Positions 7,771-16,954 of a stretch of DNA of 44,771 nucleotides are shown piece by piece. How positions within the stretch are numbered: the stretch's first letter is position 1; each line of letters opens with the position of its first letter. The DNA is from Mucilaginibacter sp. UBA5151. Lineage in GTDB: Bacteria > Bacteroidota > Bacteroidia > Sphingobacteriales > Sphingobacteriaceae. The stretch covers positions 1-44,771 of the forward strand of contig DHXR01000069.1 in NCBI GenBank assembly GCA_002413785.1. Reading direction: 5' to 3'. The notes under the pieces were generated by a model, which saw only the letters and a list, made by a program, of their open reading frames with translations, was not told the origin of the DNA and did no database searches. Made by a program: the position numbers and the translations under genes.

Positions 7771-8571
7771 CTATTTCACTATAATAGTTTCCCTTCGGGT
7801 AGTATGCGCGCTGAAATAACCAAGGGTTGCCGGACTGATATTTGTTGGCGGGTTTGAAGGGGTTACCCCGCCGCCACCCGGCGCATTTTGTTGTTGCTCC
7901 ATAAGGGTGTACCAGTAGGTATAAACAGGCTTGTCGATGCATTGGAACTCGACTTTCGCTGTGTCGCCTGGGTGAATATTTATATTGTTTTCCAGCAATT
8001 CGAGGTTTACATAGCGCCCGTCAATAAATTCATCATTATATGCAAAAACATCGTTTACCTGTACGCTGTTAACATACAAAACAAACCGGTACTGGTTTGC
8101 GGTTCCGGCAGGGTCCTGGTAATGAACAACTATATTCCTGAGGTTTTTACTTTTATTGAAATCACCCGGTTTTGAACTTATTGAGTCTAAGGTAACCGGG
8201 GCAGGTATTACAGATGTGGCTGTATAGGTTTTTCCATTTGTTATAACCTTCATGGTATAAGTACGTCCGGCAATACCTGCCGCGGCATTTATTGAATATG
8301 TTCCGGCAGGCCCCTCTTTAAATTGATAATTGTTGCCGCTGTTATCACTGACAATAACATTAGCGCCGGTAACAGGAGGGTAGGTATTAGTACCTGTAAA
8401 CGGAACATTCTGACTAAGTTTCACATGCTGCATGCCTGGTATGTTAGTGATATTGCCTTCTATTACTAAAATCCCGGTATCGTTGTTTAATTTCAGGTCT
8501 ATCACTTTAGTGCAGGATGTTGCTGCAAATCCAATCAGTATAAGTGTAATATACAATATGCCTTTATTCAT
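7771..8571 (-). CDS. DUF4249 family outer-membrane-associated lipoprotein
   Basis: A 266-residue lipoprotein with a short hydrophobic signal and the lipobox AATSC, giving a lipidated C20. The rest looks beta-rich, with an early immunoglobulin-like segment (LVIEGNITNIPGMQHVKLSQ) and a repeated pattern of Thr/Tyr strands (TYTMKVITNGKTYTATSV), as in DUF4249 proteins. It starts 16 bases after the stop codon of the upstream TonB-dependent receptor, so the two form an operon. DUF4249 proteins recurrently accompany such receptors and may act as surface partners, like SusD does for SusC, but the ligand is unknown. Confidence 0.9.
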   Translation of the reverse strand: MNKGILYITLILIGFAATSCTKVIDLKLNNDTGILVIEGNITNIPGMQHVKLSQNVPFTGTNTYPPVTGANVIVSDNSGNNYQFKEGPAGTYSINAAAGIAGRTYTMKVITNGKTYTATSVIPAPVTLDSISSKPGDFNKSKNLRNIVVHYQDPAGTANQYRFVLYVNSVQVNDVFAYNDEFIDGRYVNLELLENNINIHPGDTAKVEFQCIDKPVYTYWYTLMEQQQNAPGGGGVTPSNPPTNISPATLGYFSAHTTRRETIIVK

Positions 8572-8587
8572 TTCAATTCACTAAACG

Positions 8588-10912
8588 TTAAAATTTAAAG
8601 TTCCATGTAACCGATGGAATCGGTCTCGGGAAAATACTGGTCTCCACAGCTTCTGTCGTGTTCGGCACGGTTTTACTTTTCCTGAAAGTTATAATATAGG
8701 GGTCCCAGTGTCCGAAGATGTTGTAAATCCCGAAAGTCCAGCTGGAATGATATTTTTTATGTTCCTTTCCTTCAAGTGTAGCTCCGATATCAAATCTGTC
8801 CGACGCGGGCATACGGTACCCGTTACGTTCAGAATAAGAAAATGTGGTTAACCCGCCAATTTGATATTTTCCGGTTGGATAGGTAACGGCGTTGCCGGTT
8901 GCATAAACAAATGTACCCGAAAACGTCCAGCGTTTGTTCAACTGGTAGATACCCACCACCGACAGATCATGGGTGCGGTCTTGCCTGGCAGGGAAGTAAT
9001 TGCCGTTGTTAATTGCTGCAAATTTATTTTCGGTTTTGGATAAGGTATATCCTATCCAGCCGTTAAAACGACCATATTTTTTCTTCAAAAATAATTCAAG
9101 GCCGTAGGCGCGACCGCTACCGTAAACCAGTTGCGATTCTACATTCTGGTTAATTAAAAGTTGTGCGCCATTTTTGTAATCAATCTGGTTTTGCTGCCAT
9201 TTATAATAGAGCTCAGCCGAGAATTCAAAAATATTTTCATTGAAATTCTTAAAATAACCGGTTGAAACCTGGTCGGAGATCTCCGGTTTGATATTATTGC
9301 TGCTCATCACATAAAGATCAGTAGGGGTACTGCTGGTTGAGTTGCTGAGCAGGTGTATGTTTTGTGTATTACGGTTATAGGAAGCTTTGATTGAATTTTG
9401 GTCGTTTAGCTGGTAACTTGCAGAAAAACGCGGTTCCAGGTTAAAATAATCTTTAACGGCTGCCCCGTGGGCATACGTTGTTGATGTTACTGTATTACCT
9501 GCTGCATCATAAGTGCTGAAAGTTCCCGGACCCAATAAAAACATGCCGCTCAACCTTAATCCGTACAGAAAAGTTAATTTGTCAGTCGCCCTCCAGTCAT
9601 CACTCACATAGGCCGCATTTTCAAAGCCGTACCTTTGTTCGATACTTAAATTATTAAAGCTTGATGTCGAGTTTGTTGTAATATTACCCGGCGCAATGGT
9701 ATGGTGTAAAATATTTATTCCAAATTTAAGCGTATGGTTATTCCCCATTGAATATTGCAGGTCCTCTTTAAAATTGACATCGGTTATCTGGGACGTAGCT
9801 TTAAAATAATCAGCGCTTTGAAAATCCTCTATGGCATAATTGTAATTACTAAACACCAGTGAAGTATTGGAAAATAGCCTGTTATTGAAAATATGGTTAA
9901 ACCTGACAGTACCGGTTGAATTACCCCAATTGGTACCGAAAGTATTTTTAAGCAACAAAATATCCTTCCCGAAATATCCCGAAATATACAGAGCGTTATT
10001 ATCGTCAAAATGATAATTTGCTTTTGCATTGAGGTCATAAAAATAGATGGAACTACTCCGCAGGACGGAGTCTTTTGAAGCTTTGAAAAACACATCGATA
10101 TAGGTGCGGCGGGCGCTGATCATAAATGACCCTTTATCTTTTACAATAGGGCCTTCAACTTTAAGCCGCGATGAAATAAGCCCCAGCCCTCCCTGAACAG
10201 TATAATCTTTGTTATTCCCCTCATTCATTTTTATGTCGAGCACTGATGATAACCTGCCCCCGTATTCGGCAGGCATACCTCCTTTAAACAAGGTAACATC
10301 CTTTACAGCATCTGAATTAAACGTTGAAAAAAAGCCAAAAAGGTGCGAGGCATTATAAACTGTAGCTTCGTCAAGCAAAATAAGGTTTTGGTCAGATGCG
10401 CCACCCCTGACGTAGAAACCAGTATTTCCTTCCCCCGCAGATTTCACACCCGGCAATAAGGATATGGTTTTCAGAATGTCTTTTTCACCTAATACAACGG
10501 GTATATTATTTATTTGCGACATGTTTAACTTTTCCTCACCCATCTGAGGCGAGGCCACGTTATCATTATTGGGCTTGTTGGCGCTTATTATTACCTCTTT
10601 TAAGCCGTTTTTTGATGATAGACCAATATTGATTGTTTGATTTTGATCCAATGACACTTGTTTAACGAGGCCTTCATAACCAATATAGGTAACCACCAAA
10701 GTGTATTCACCTTTAGGCGCGGTGATAGAATAGAAGCCGTAGCTGTTAGTTGCTGCTCCGTTTTTGGGAAGTTCTTTTATTATTACTGATGCGCCGATCA
10801 ATTGCTCACCAGTTGATTCGTCTCTTATAGTGCCGCTGACTGTGAATTTTTTTTGAGAAAAGGCTGCAAGTGAAATCAATAAAAAGAAAACACAAAGTAG
10901 CGGTTTGGACAT
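8588..10912 (-). CDS. TonB-dependent outer membrane receptor with carboxypeptidase-regulatory-like domain
   Basis: A 774-residue outer membrane transporter energised by TonB. Parts in order are a Sec signal peptide (1-19), a carboxypeptidase-D-regulatory-like beta-sandwich at about 22-105 (VSGTIRDESTGEQLIGASVI), a plug domain at about 120-230 with VRGGASDQNLILLDEATVYN, and a 22-strand-type barrel to the C-terminus, which ends in the expected aromatic residue (WNFKF). It is shorter than SusC transporters (about 1000 residues) and matches the class that pairs with DUF4249 lipoproteins, one of which follows 16 bases downstream. The substrate is unknown. Nearby GMC, ThuA and DUF1080 genes make a sugar or glycoside conceivable but unproven. 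Confidence 0.94.
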   Translation of the reverse strand: MSKPLLCVFFLLISLAAFSQKKFTVSGTIRDESTGEQLIGASVIIKELPKNGAATNSYGFYSITAPKGEYTLVVTYIGYEGLVKQVSLDQNQTINIGLSSKNGLKEVIISANKPNNDNVASPQMGEEKLNMSQINNIPVVLGEKDILKTISLLPGVKSAGEGNTGFYVRGGASDQNLILLDEATVYNASHLFGFFSTFNSDAVKDVTLFKGGMPAEYGGRLSSVLDIKMNEGNNKDYTVQGGLGLISSRLKVEGPIVKDKGSFMISARRTYIDVFFKASKDSVLRSSSIYFYDLNAKANYHFDDNNALYISGYFGKDILLLKNTFGTNWGNSTGTVRFNHIFNNRLFSNTSLVFSNYNYAIEDFQSADYFKATSQITDVNFKEDLQYSMGNNHTLKFGINILHHTIAPGNITTNSTSSFNNLSIEQRYGFENAAYVSDDWRATDKLTFLYGLRLSGMFLLGPGTFSTYDAAGNTVTSTTYAHGAAVKDYFNLEPRFSASYQLNDQNSIKASYNRNTQNIHLLSNSTSSTPTDLYVMSSNNIKPEISDQVSTGYFKNFNENIFEFSAELYYKWQQNQIDYKNGAQLLINQNVESQLVYGSGRAYGLELFLKKKYGRFNGWIGYTLSKTENKFAAINNGNYFPARQDRTHDLSVVGIYQLNKRWTFSGTFVYATGNAVTYPTGKYQIGGLTTFSYSERNGYRMPASDRFDIGATLEGKEHKKYHSSWTFGIYNIFGHWDPYIITFRKSKTVPNTTEAVETSIFPRPIPSVTWNFKF

Positions 10913-10928
10913 TAGTAAAAATTTGTTG

Positions 10929-10936
10929 CAAAAGTA
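10929..10936 (-). promoter_or_regulatory. -7 promoter element for the TonB receptor operon
   Basis: On the minus strand the bases read TACTTTTG, a perfect TAnnTTTG, 16 bases upstream of the receptor start codon. No convincing -33 TTG is seen at the usual distance, so the promoter call rests on the -7 box and its position. Confidence 0.5.
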
Positions 10937-11080
10937 TTCTTAATTGTTACACCTTGTGCAGAAAGGCGCATATTTTTTAAACGATGATCTTCTTCCCTGA
11001 ATAAATATATTAAATTGTTTACTGAACTAAATATTTGCTTAATTTGGGATCGCAAACCAAATTATAAAATATAAAAAAGC

Positions 11081-12076
11081 ATGAAGAACTTATCTGTAGG
11101 CGGCATATTGCCGGTTTCCCGTTTTTTCAGGATACAAATCATTTTATTGATGGCTGTTTTTTCGGCTTTCAGCGCTTCGGCTCAAAATTTCATCTCTTCC
11201 GGACAATCAAAAGACCCGGATGTAGTTGGAAGATGGGATATTACGATGCAAAAGGACGGCAAAAGCATTCCTTCCTGGCTGGAAGTACAAAAATCAGGTA
11301 CCCATACCCTCATCGGTCGTTTTACCTATGCTTTTGGGAGCGCCCGGCCAATTTCAGAAGTGAAGCCGGATGGTGGTAAATTCAGTTTTTCTATTCCGCC
11401 GCAGTGGGAATCCGGAACCAGGAATATGGATTTTGAATTTGAAGTAAGCGGCGACCAGATAAAAGGCACCATGGTTTACACAGACGGCCTTACCTGTAAC
11501 TGGACAGGTGTCCGCGCGCCTAAAATGGTCAGGGACAAGGCGCCGGTTTGGGGTAAGCCTTATAAATTATTTAACGGGAAAAATACCAGGGGCTGGCATA
11601 CCGACGGCAAGAACCAATGGATAGTGGAAAATGGCATCTTGAAAAGCCCGCATTCGGGTTCTAACATCATCAGCGATAAAACTTTTAATGATTTTAAATT
11701 GCATGTTGAATTCAGATATCAGCAGGGCAGCAACAGCGGCGTTTACCTCCGGGGCAGGTACGAATGTCAGATCATCGACACCAAAAGCGGCGACCCCGAG
11801 CCGATCAATAACCAGTTCAGCGCCATTTACGGTGTATTGCCCCCCAATAAAATGATGGCAAAAGATCCCGGCCAATGGCAGACTTATGATATCACCATGG
11901 TTGGCAGATTGGTGACAGTTGTAGCCAACGGCAAAACGGTAATATGCAACGCCGAAATACCCGGCATTACCGGCGGTGCCATCAACAGTAAGGAAGGTGA
12001 ACCAGGGCCAATACTGTTCCAGGGCGACCATGGGCCTATAGATTTTAGAAATATTGTGATTACGGAGGGGAAATAG
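11081..12076 (+). CDS. Secreted DUF1080 protein (3-keto-disaccharide hydrolase type)
   Basis: A 331-residue exported protein. The signal peptide ends near ASAQ (about residue 35). A beta-rich N-terminal module occupies about 45-150 (GRWDITMQKDGKSIPSWLEV to MVYTDGLTCNWTGVRAP). A C-terminal DUF1080/laminin-G-like sandwich occupies about 155-330, with YKLFNGKNTRGWHTDGKNQW, GSNSGVYLRGRYECQI and GPILFQGDHGPIDFRNI. Characterised DUF1080 proteins cleave glycosides whose sugar has been oxidised at C3, releasing 3-keto-glucose. That fits with the GMC and ThuA genes in this window. A strong terminator hairpin follows at 12109. No catalytic residues can be assigned from sequence alone. Confidence 0.9.
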   Translation: MKNLSVGGILPVSRFFRIQIILLMAVFSAFSASAQNFISSGQSKDPDVVGRWDITMQKDGKSIPSWLEVQKSGTHTLIGRFTYAFGSARPISEVKPDGGKFSFSIPPQWESGTRNMDFEFEVSGDQIKGTMVYTDGLTCNWTGVRAPKMVRDKAPVWGKPYKLFNGKNTRGWHTDGKNQWIVENGILKSPHSGSNIISDKTFNDFKLHVEFRYQQGSNSGVYLRGRYECQIIDTKSGDPEPINNQFSAIYGVLPPNKMMAKDPGQWQTYDITMVGRLVTVVANGKTVICNAEIPGITGGAINSKEGEPGPILFQGDHGPIDFRNIVITEGK

Positions 12077-12108
12077 GGCAGAGAATTGAGTAAAAAAGAC
12101 GATTTAAA

Positions 12109-12139
12109 GCAAAGCCTCCGAATTTTCGGGGGCTTTGCT
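12109..12139 (+). terminator. Hairpin terminator after the DUF1080 gene
   Basis: GCAAAGCC and GGCTTTGC form the base of a near-perfect stem continued by CCGA/TCGG, with a short AT-rich loop. There is no long T-run, only TGTTTAT, so it is a plausible but not textbook intrinsic terminator. The first codons of the following metallophosphoesterase fragment lie inside the hairpin. Confidence 0.65.
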
Positions 12140-12536
12140 GTTTATCGCAATATTCGTGTTTGTTAGTTTGCTGTATGGCATGACAGGTGGACGGCATCGG
12201 TATAAAGTTCACCGGCTGACTTTAAAATTCGATGATCTGCCGGAGGCATTTGACGGGTTTACTATCACACAATTATCCGACATTCATGCAGGCAGCTTTA
12301 CCAGCAAAAAAGGTGTTGAAAAGGGTATATCCCTGGTTAATAAACAAAACAGCGACCTGATTTTATTTACCGGCGACCTGGTAAACAACATGATCAGCGA
12401 AATGGAACCATGGATAGCAAGCTTTGCCGGCAATAACAGCAAAGCCTACTGTCGTGTGGCCCACAGCATGATACTGCAAAAGACACTGACTAACAAGATC
12501 TTTGAAAAACGTGGTTATCAGGGCTTCGCCGTTTAG
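12135..12536 (+). pseudogene. Remnant of a YkuE-like membrane metallophosphoesterase
   Basis: The 133-codon frame encodes the last membrane helix and the first part of a calcineurin-like phosphoesterase: TITQLSDIHAGS carries the first DxH metal ligands and LILFTGDLVNN carries the GD motif. Intact relatives have about 100 more residues of membrane helices upstream, and downstream the GNHD/E and later His motifs. Here the sequence departs from the family after MEPWIASFA and stops 36 codons later. There is no ATG start, and the TTG at 12135 lies in the terminator hairpin of the previous gene. The 3' end overlaps the convergent pbpC stop by four bases. A non-functional deletion relic is the best reading. 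Confidence 0.7.
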
Positions 12537-14926
12537 AGGGGGCTTAGTACCTCAAAAGTAATATGCACCGTATTCCCGTTCCCATCTACCAGGGTTAAAG
12601 TGTGCTTGCCAGGAGGTGGGTTTAGGGCTATCTGGTGATAATTTTTTGTCTCACCAACATACTGATCATCCAGGTGCCAGAATATTTTTATGCCTGCCTG
12701 GCGGTGCGCTGCGTTAAAGATCACCCTGCCGCGGCTCCCGTCCGCCTCCAGCGGGACGTATATTTTTGCGCCGTCTTTAGGGTAAATGACTTCCATCGGG
12801 TTCGTGTTTTCAGCCTGTACGCAATCCGGTCTGAAAGGCGGCAGTACATGGTATTCGTAATTTTTTGTTTTGTAGTAATACTCCATTGATGGCGGCAAAA
12901 CAAACCATTTTTTGTTGACGATCTCACCCGGCGGCACGCAATTACCTGTTACCTGCCATTTGCCATCAGGGCTTAAATGTACAAGCTGGTGATAGGGGCA
13001 AACCTGGGCCTTTAAACCGCTTACAGGCACCCATTCATCATCCGTATCTTCACAATACTCCCCCGCGCGGTAACCACTTTGTTTGCAGACTTTTATTTTT
13101 ACCATTTCACCCACAGGCATTTCAAACCAGTCGCGGGTAACCGGCAACAGACTGAAAATCTCGAAAAGGGCAGGGGCGGCGGTGTTGATCCCGGTTAGGT
13201 TCGGCCTGCCTTCGCCATCGGTATTGCCCACCCAAACGCCCACCACGTATTTAGGGGTAATGCCTATGGCCCAGCCATCGCGGAAGCCAAAGCTTGTCCC
13301 GGTTTTCCAGGCCACCCGCTGGCTGGAGCTGAACTGCTGCCAAAGCATTTCTTCGCCGGGTCGCATTACTTCTTCCATCGCCTGCAAAGTGTAATAAATG
13401 GAACCGGCATCCAGCAAGCCTGATTTTTGCAGCTCAGGCTTTTTGGCAGGTGGTACAGCATAAACGGGGTTATGATAATCAGCCGGATCATATTTGCCCT
13501 TGTATTTGCTATAATGATTAAGCACCCTCGCCATATCGGCGTATCCTCCCGTTAGTTCCCAAAGTGTGTTTTCGCCGCCGCCTAAAATCAGGGATAAACC
13601 ATAATGATCTGCCGGTTTTTTCAGGGTAGTTATACCGACCCGGTGTAAAAAATCATAAAAACGTTCATATTTAAACTGTTGCAGCATTTTTACTGCAGGT
13701 ACATTTAATGACCGTGATAATGCCCTTGATGCAGGTACAGCGCCGTCATAGCCGAGATCGAAATTTTCAGGATGGTAGCCTGCTATCTGGGTGGGGATGT
13801 CGGGCATCAAACTATTGGGCAGTATCAAACCATCGTGCAGCATAGAGGCATATAAAAGCGGTTTAAGTGTGCTGCCGGGACTGCGGGGTGCATTAACGAC
13901 GTCCACATCGCTTTCCATGGCAGTATCTTCCGGGTGCGAAATATTGCCGGCGTAGGCCAATGTGGCGCCGGTTTCTACATCAAGCACCATGGCGGCAATA
14001 TTGTTAATATCGTTTGCCTTTAAAACCTGGTGATGCCGTTCAAGGATCTCATTAACCTGTTGCTGGAAGGAGGCTTTTATGCTTGTTTTTATTCTTGTTT
14101 CCCCGTGCAGGTCATTTTGATGATCCGCCTTAAACCTTTCAAGCAGGTGAGGTGCAAGCTGCGGCAAAGCAACCGGCCTGTCGGGTACAGGTTCCAATTT
14201 AGCCAGGGAGGCGGTTGTTGCGTCTATGATACCTTGCTGGTGCAATTTATCAAGCAATAAATTTCGTTTTTTTAACAGGATAGCCCGGTTCCTTCCGGGA
14301 TGCACTAAGGAAGGAGAATTGGGCAATACCGCCATAGCCGCCATTTCGCCCCATGACAGCTTATCGGGACTGCGGCCAAAATAACGCCAGCTGGCGGCAT
14401 CAAGCCCGATCACATTACTGCCGAATGGGGCGTTACTTGCATAAAGGGATAATATTTCATTTTTACTATAGCTGCACTCCAGCCGAATGGCCATGAAAAG
14501 CTCTTTTAGCTTGTTCCAGACGGTCCGTTTATGTTTTGTAGCTATGCGAATTACCTGCATGGTGATTGTACTGCCGCCACTGACTACTTTTTTTGAACGA
14601 AAGTTGTGTTTGATGGCCCTGCCTAAGGCCAAAATATCAAAGCCGGGATGGTGCATGAAGCGTTTATCTTCAAAAGCGATGATACATTGCTTAAATTTTT
14701 CAGGAACTTCGGCATTTGGCGGGAAGCGCCATTGGCCGTCGGATGCGATAGATGCGCCAAGCAATTGACCGTCAGTATCGTCAATTACGTAGGATGTCGG
14801 GCTGTTAAAAAGCGGGTTTGGCAAACAAAACCAAAAGAGCAGGCCGGATAAAAATAAAAAGGCCAGGATTATTGCTATTTTTGGCTTTTTCAGAAAGGTT
14901 TTTACACGGCTTAAACTCAATTTCAT
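12533..14926 (-). CDS. pbpC: Penicillin-binding protein 1C (bifunctional glycosyltransferase/transpeptidase-like)
   Basis: Inner-membrane murein synthase anchored by a helix at about 17-36. The GT51 domain carries catalytic E86 in AFEDKRFMHHPGFD and the GGSTITMQV motif near 117-125. The transpeptidase domain has S352 of SxxK (GSTLKPL), SLN at 406-408 and KTGT at 541-544. A C-terminal BiPBP_C domain follows (to residue 797), ending GKHTLTLVDGNGNTVHITFE. All catalytic motifs are present and the length is normal. Its start codon is only nine bases from that of the divergent glycosyltransferase gene, so the two promoters must overlap the coding regions. PbpC is often paired with an alpha-2-macroglobulin-like gene, but none is present here. 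Confidence 0.96.
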   Translation of the reverse strand: MKLSLSRVKTFLKKPKIAIILAFLFLSGLLFWFCLPNPLFNSPTSYVIDDTDGQLLGASIASDGQWRFPPNAEVPEKFKQCIIAFEDKRFMHHPGFDILALGRAIKHNFRSKKVVSGGSTITMQVIRIATKHKRTVWNKLKELFMAIRLECSYSKNEILSLYASNAPFGSNVIGLDAASWRYFGRSPDKLSWGEMAAMAVLPNSPSLVHPGRNRAILLKKRNLLLDKLHQQGIIDATTASLAKLEPVPDRPVALPQLAPHLLERFKADHQNDLHGETRIKTSIKASFQQQVNEILERHHQVLKANDINNIAAMVLDVETGATLAYAGNISHPEDTAMESDVDVVNAPRSPGSTLKPLLYASMLHDGLILPNSLMPDIPTQIAGYHPENFDLGYDGAVPASRALSRSLNVPAVKMLQQFKYERFYDFLHRVGITTLKKPADHYGLSLILGGGENTLWELTGGYADMARVLNHYSKYKGKYDPADYHNPVYAVPPAKKPELQKSGLLDAGSIYYTLQAMEEVMRPGEEMLWQQFSSSQRVAWKTGTSFGFRDGWAIGITPKYVVGVWVGNTDGEGRPNLTGINTAAPALFEIFSLLPVTRDWFEMPVGEMVKIKVCKQSGYRAGEYCEDTDDEWVPVSGLKAQVCPYHQLVHLSPDGKWQVTGNCVPPGEIVNKKWFVLPPSMEYYYKTKNYEYHVLPPFRPDCVQAENTNPMEVIYPKDGAKIYVPLEADGSRGRVIFNAAHRQAGIKIFWHLDDQYVGETKNYHQIALNPPPGKHTLTLVDGNGNTVHITFEVLSPL

Positions 14927-14935
14927 TTAATCAGG

Positions 14936-15661
14936 ATGAAGGTACACAAGTTATCCATTATTATCCCTGCATACAACGAAGGTAATACGATACATTTGAT
15001 TTTGAATAAAATTAAGTCGGTTACTCTTATCGAAGGTATTAAAAAGGAACTCATTATTGTTAACGATTGCTCTGCCGACCATACCGAGGAAGTAATCAAT
15101 GATTATATCCGGGAAAACCCCGAACTTGAGATTAGCTATTTTAAGCACGAAACCAACCAGGGGAAGGGCGCCGCGCTGCATACTGGTATTTCCAAAGCGA
15201 CCGGCGAATATTTGATTATTCAGGATGCCGACCTTGAATATGATCCAGAAGAATATAATGACCTTTTAAAACCCGTTGTCCGCGGCTTTGCCGATGTGGT
15301 TTATGGCTCGCGTTTTATGGGCAATAATCCCCACCGTATCCTGTTTTTCTGGCATACCATAGGCAACCGCTGGCTCACTTTTGCATCCAACATGTTCAGC
15401 AACCTGAACCTTACCGATATGGAAACCTGTTATAAGCTATTCGATACCAAGCTCATCCAATCCATTAAACTAAGCGAAAAACATTTTGGCTTTGAGCCGG
15501 AGGTAACCCAAAAAATAGCCCGTGTTCCTAAAATAAGGATATACGAAGTTGGTATATCCTACTACGGCCGTACCTACGAGGACGGCAAAAAAATAGGCTG
15601 GAAAGACGGCGTAAGGGCTATTTATTGTATTTTGAAGTATGGGTTGCTGGGGATGAAGTGA
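14936..15661 (+). CDS. Family 2 glycosyltransferase (polyprenol-phosphate sugar transferase type)
   Basis: A 241-residue GT-A fold enzyme that probably moves a hexose from a nucleotide sugar to a polyprenyl phosphate on the cytoplasmic face of the membrane. The N-terminus is the standard LSIIIPAYNEGNTIHLILNK. The donor-binding DxD-type site is IIQDADLEYDPEEY (about residues 94-107). YGSRFMGNNPHRILFF and DMETCYKLFDTKL follow, as in DPM1/GtrB-like transferases. There is no C-terminal membrane domain. The start lies nine bases from the divergent pbpC start. An envelope glycan or protein-glycosylation role is likely, but the sugar cannot be told from the sequence. Confidence 0.92.
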   Translation: MKVHKLSIIIPAYNEGNTIHLILNKIKSVTLIEGIKKELIIVNDCSADHTEEVINDYIRENPELEISYFKHETNQGKGAALHTGISKATGEYLIIQDADLEYDPEEYNDLLKPVVRGFADVVYGSRFMGNNPHRILFFWHTIGNRWLTFASNMFSNLNLTDMETCYKLFDTKLIQSIKLSEKHFGFEPEVTQKIARVPKIRIYEVGISYYGRTYEDGKKIGWKDGVRAIYCILKYGLLGMK

Positions 15662-15706
15662 GTTTTGATTGGGTTGGATTAATGGCCAAATGCAAATTAA
15701 ATACTA

Positions 15707-16657
15707 TCAATAACTACTTGCACTATTCAACAGATCAATAGCATCACTGTTCAGGTTAAGGGTTGTTGCTTTAACCAATTCATTTAACTGCTTTACACTT
15801 GTTGCGCTGGCTATCGGGGCTGTTATTCCCGGGTGCGCCATAATCCAGGCGAGGGCAACGGCGGCAGGGGCGGTATCATATTCCGCCGCCACTTTATCCA
15901 ATGCAGCTAAAATTTTATAACCACGCGGATTCAGGAATTTTTTTACGCCTTGTCCGCGGCGGCTGTGGGCTAAATCGTTTTCAGAACGATACTTGCCTGT
16001 TAAAAATCCGCTGGCCAGCGAATAATAACTGATCACGCCAATATTTCTTTCGCGGCAAATGGGTTCAAGCTCTTTTTCATAGTGTTCCCTCGCATACAAA
16101 TTATATTCGGGCTGCAAACATTCGTAAGTGGCTAAATTATTGTCTTTGCTTACCTGCAAAGCTTCTTTCAGCCTTACGCCGCTATAATTTGATGCGCCTA
16201 TGGCCCTTACTTTGCCTTGTTTTATCAATCCGGTAAACGTTTCCAATGTTTCAGTCAGCGGTGTATCCTGATCATCTTCATGGGCCTGGTACAAATCAAT
16301 ATAATCAGTTTGTAAACGTTTTAGGGAATCTTCAACTGCCTGGGTAATGTATTTACGAGATAATCCTTTTTTACCCTCGCCCATGGTTTTGCCCACTTTT
16401 GTTGCGATAATTACTTGGTCGCGCTTACCTGATTTTTTTAGCCAGTTGCCAATAATGGTTTCCGATTCGCCGCCTTTATTGCCCGGCGCCCATGTGGAAT
16501 AAACATCAGCCGTATCAATAAAATCAAGGCCGGCGTCAACAAATCTGTCAAGTACTTTGAATGATTCCTTTTCATCAATCGTCCACCCGAATACATTGCC
16601 GCCGAATGCAAAAGGATATATTTTTATTCCGGAAGAGCCTATTTCTCGTTTTTCCAT
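15707..16657 (-). CDS. Aldo/keto reductase
   Basis: A 316-residue NADPH-dependent oxidoreductase with the (beta/alpha)8 AKR fold. The catalytic tetrad is visible as Asp and Tyr in DFIDTADVYS, Lys in VIIATKVG and His in LYQAHEDD. The C-terminal cofactor-binding part is GITAPIASATSVKQLNELVK. The ATG at 16657 (MEKREIGSSGIKIYPFAFGG) matches the family N-terminus. A longer frame to 16717 adds 20 hydrophobic residues that do not fit. Substrate is unknown, as is usual for this family. It is divergent from the PIN toxin-antitoxin pair. Confidence 0.93.
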   Translation of the reverse strand: MEKREIGSSGIKIYPFAFGGNVFGWTIDEKESFKVLDRFVDAGLDFIDTADVYSTWAPGNKGGESETIIGNWLKKSGKRDQVIIATKVGKTMGEGKKGLSRKYITQAVEDSLKRLQTDYIDLYQAHEDDQDTPLTETLETFTGLIKQGKVRAIGASNYSGVRLKEALQVSKDNNLATYECLQPEYNLYAREHYEKELEPICRERNIGVISYYSLASGFLTGKYRSENDLAHSRRGQGVKKFLNPRGYKILAALDKVAAEYDTAPAAVALAWIMAHPGITAPIASATSVKQLNELVKATTLNLNSDAIDLLNSASSY

Positions 16658-16738
16658 ATTTTTCAATCTTATTTTAAGTTCAATAAGTAAAGCTAAGGTT
16701 ATAACGATTTTTAGCACATTTTGTTAAGATAGTTTTAC

Positions 16739-16746
16739 TATTTTTG
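16739..16746 (+). promoter_or_regulatory. -7 promoter element for the PIN toxin-antitoxin operon
   Basis: TATTTTTG fits TAnnTTTG. A TTTG at 16720-16723 may be the -33 box, although the 15-base spacing is short. The antitoxin ATG begins only five bases after this box, implying a leaderless or near-leaderless transcript. Confidence 0.5.
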
Positions 16747-16750
16747 TTAT

Positions 16751-16954
16751 ATGGTGATAGAGAGAACAAATAATGAAATTATATTCCGTTTACCGGCTGA
16801 TATTGATACCACCGGATTTCAGCGGATAGTAAACTACCTGAAATATAAAGAAGCGATCAGAAAAAGTAAGGGTACAGAGGAAGAGGCCAACAAGCTTGCA
16901 GATGAATCAAAGAAACGCTGGTGGGCTGAAAATAAAGAAAGATTTATCAAGTGA
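16751..16954 (+). CDS. Antitoxin of a PIN-domain toxin-antitoxin pair
   Basis: A 67-residue protein with a short beta-rich N-terminus (EIIFRLPADIDTTGFQRIVN) and a charged helical C-terminal half (EEEANKLADESKKRWWAENK). That is the usual plan for small antitoxins that wrap a PIN toxin: DNA-binding or dimerising N-terminus, toxin-binding C-terminus. Its TGA stop overlaps the GTG start of the PIN gene by four bases, so translation is coupled and antitoxin is made first. The exact antitoxin family is not recognised, and the call depends on the neighbouring toxin. Confidence 0.85.
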   Translation: MVIERTNNEIIFRLPADIDTTGFQRIVNYLKYKEAIRKSKGTEEEANKLADESKKRWWAENKERFIK

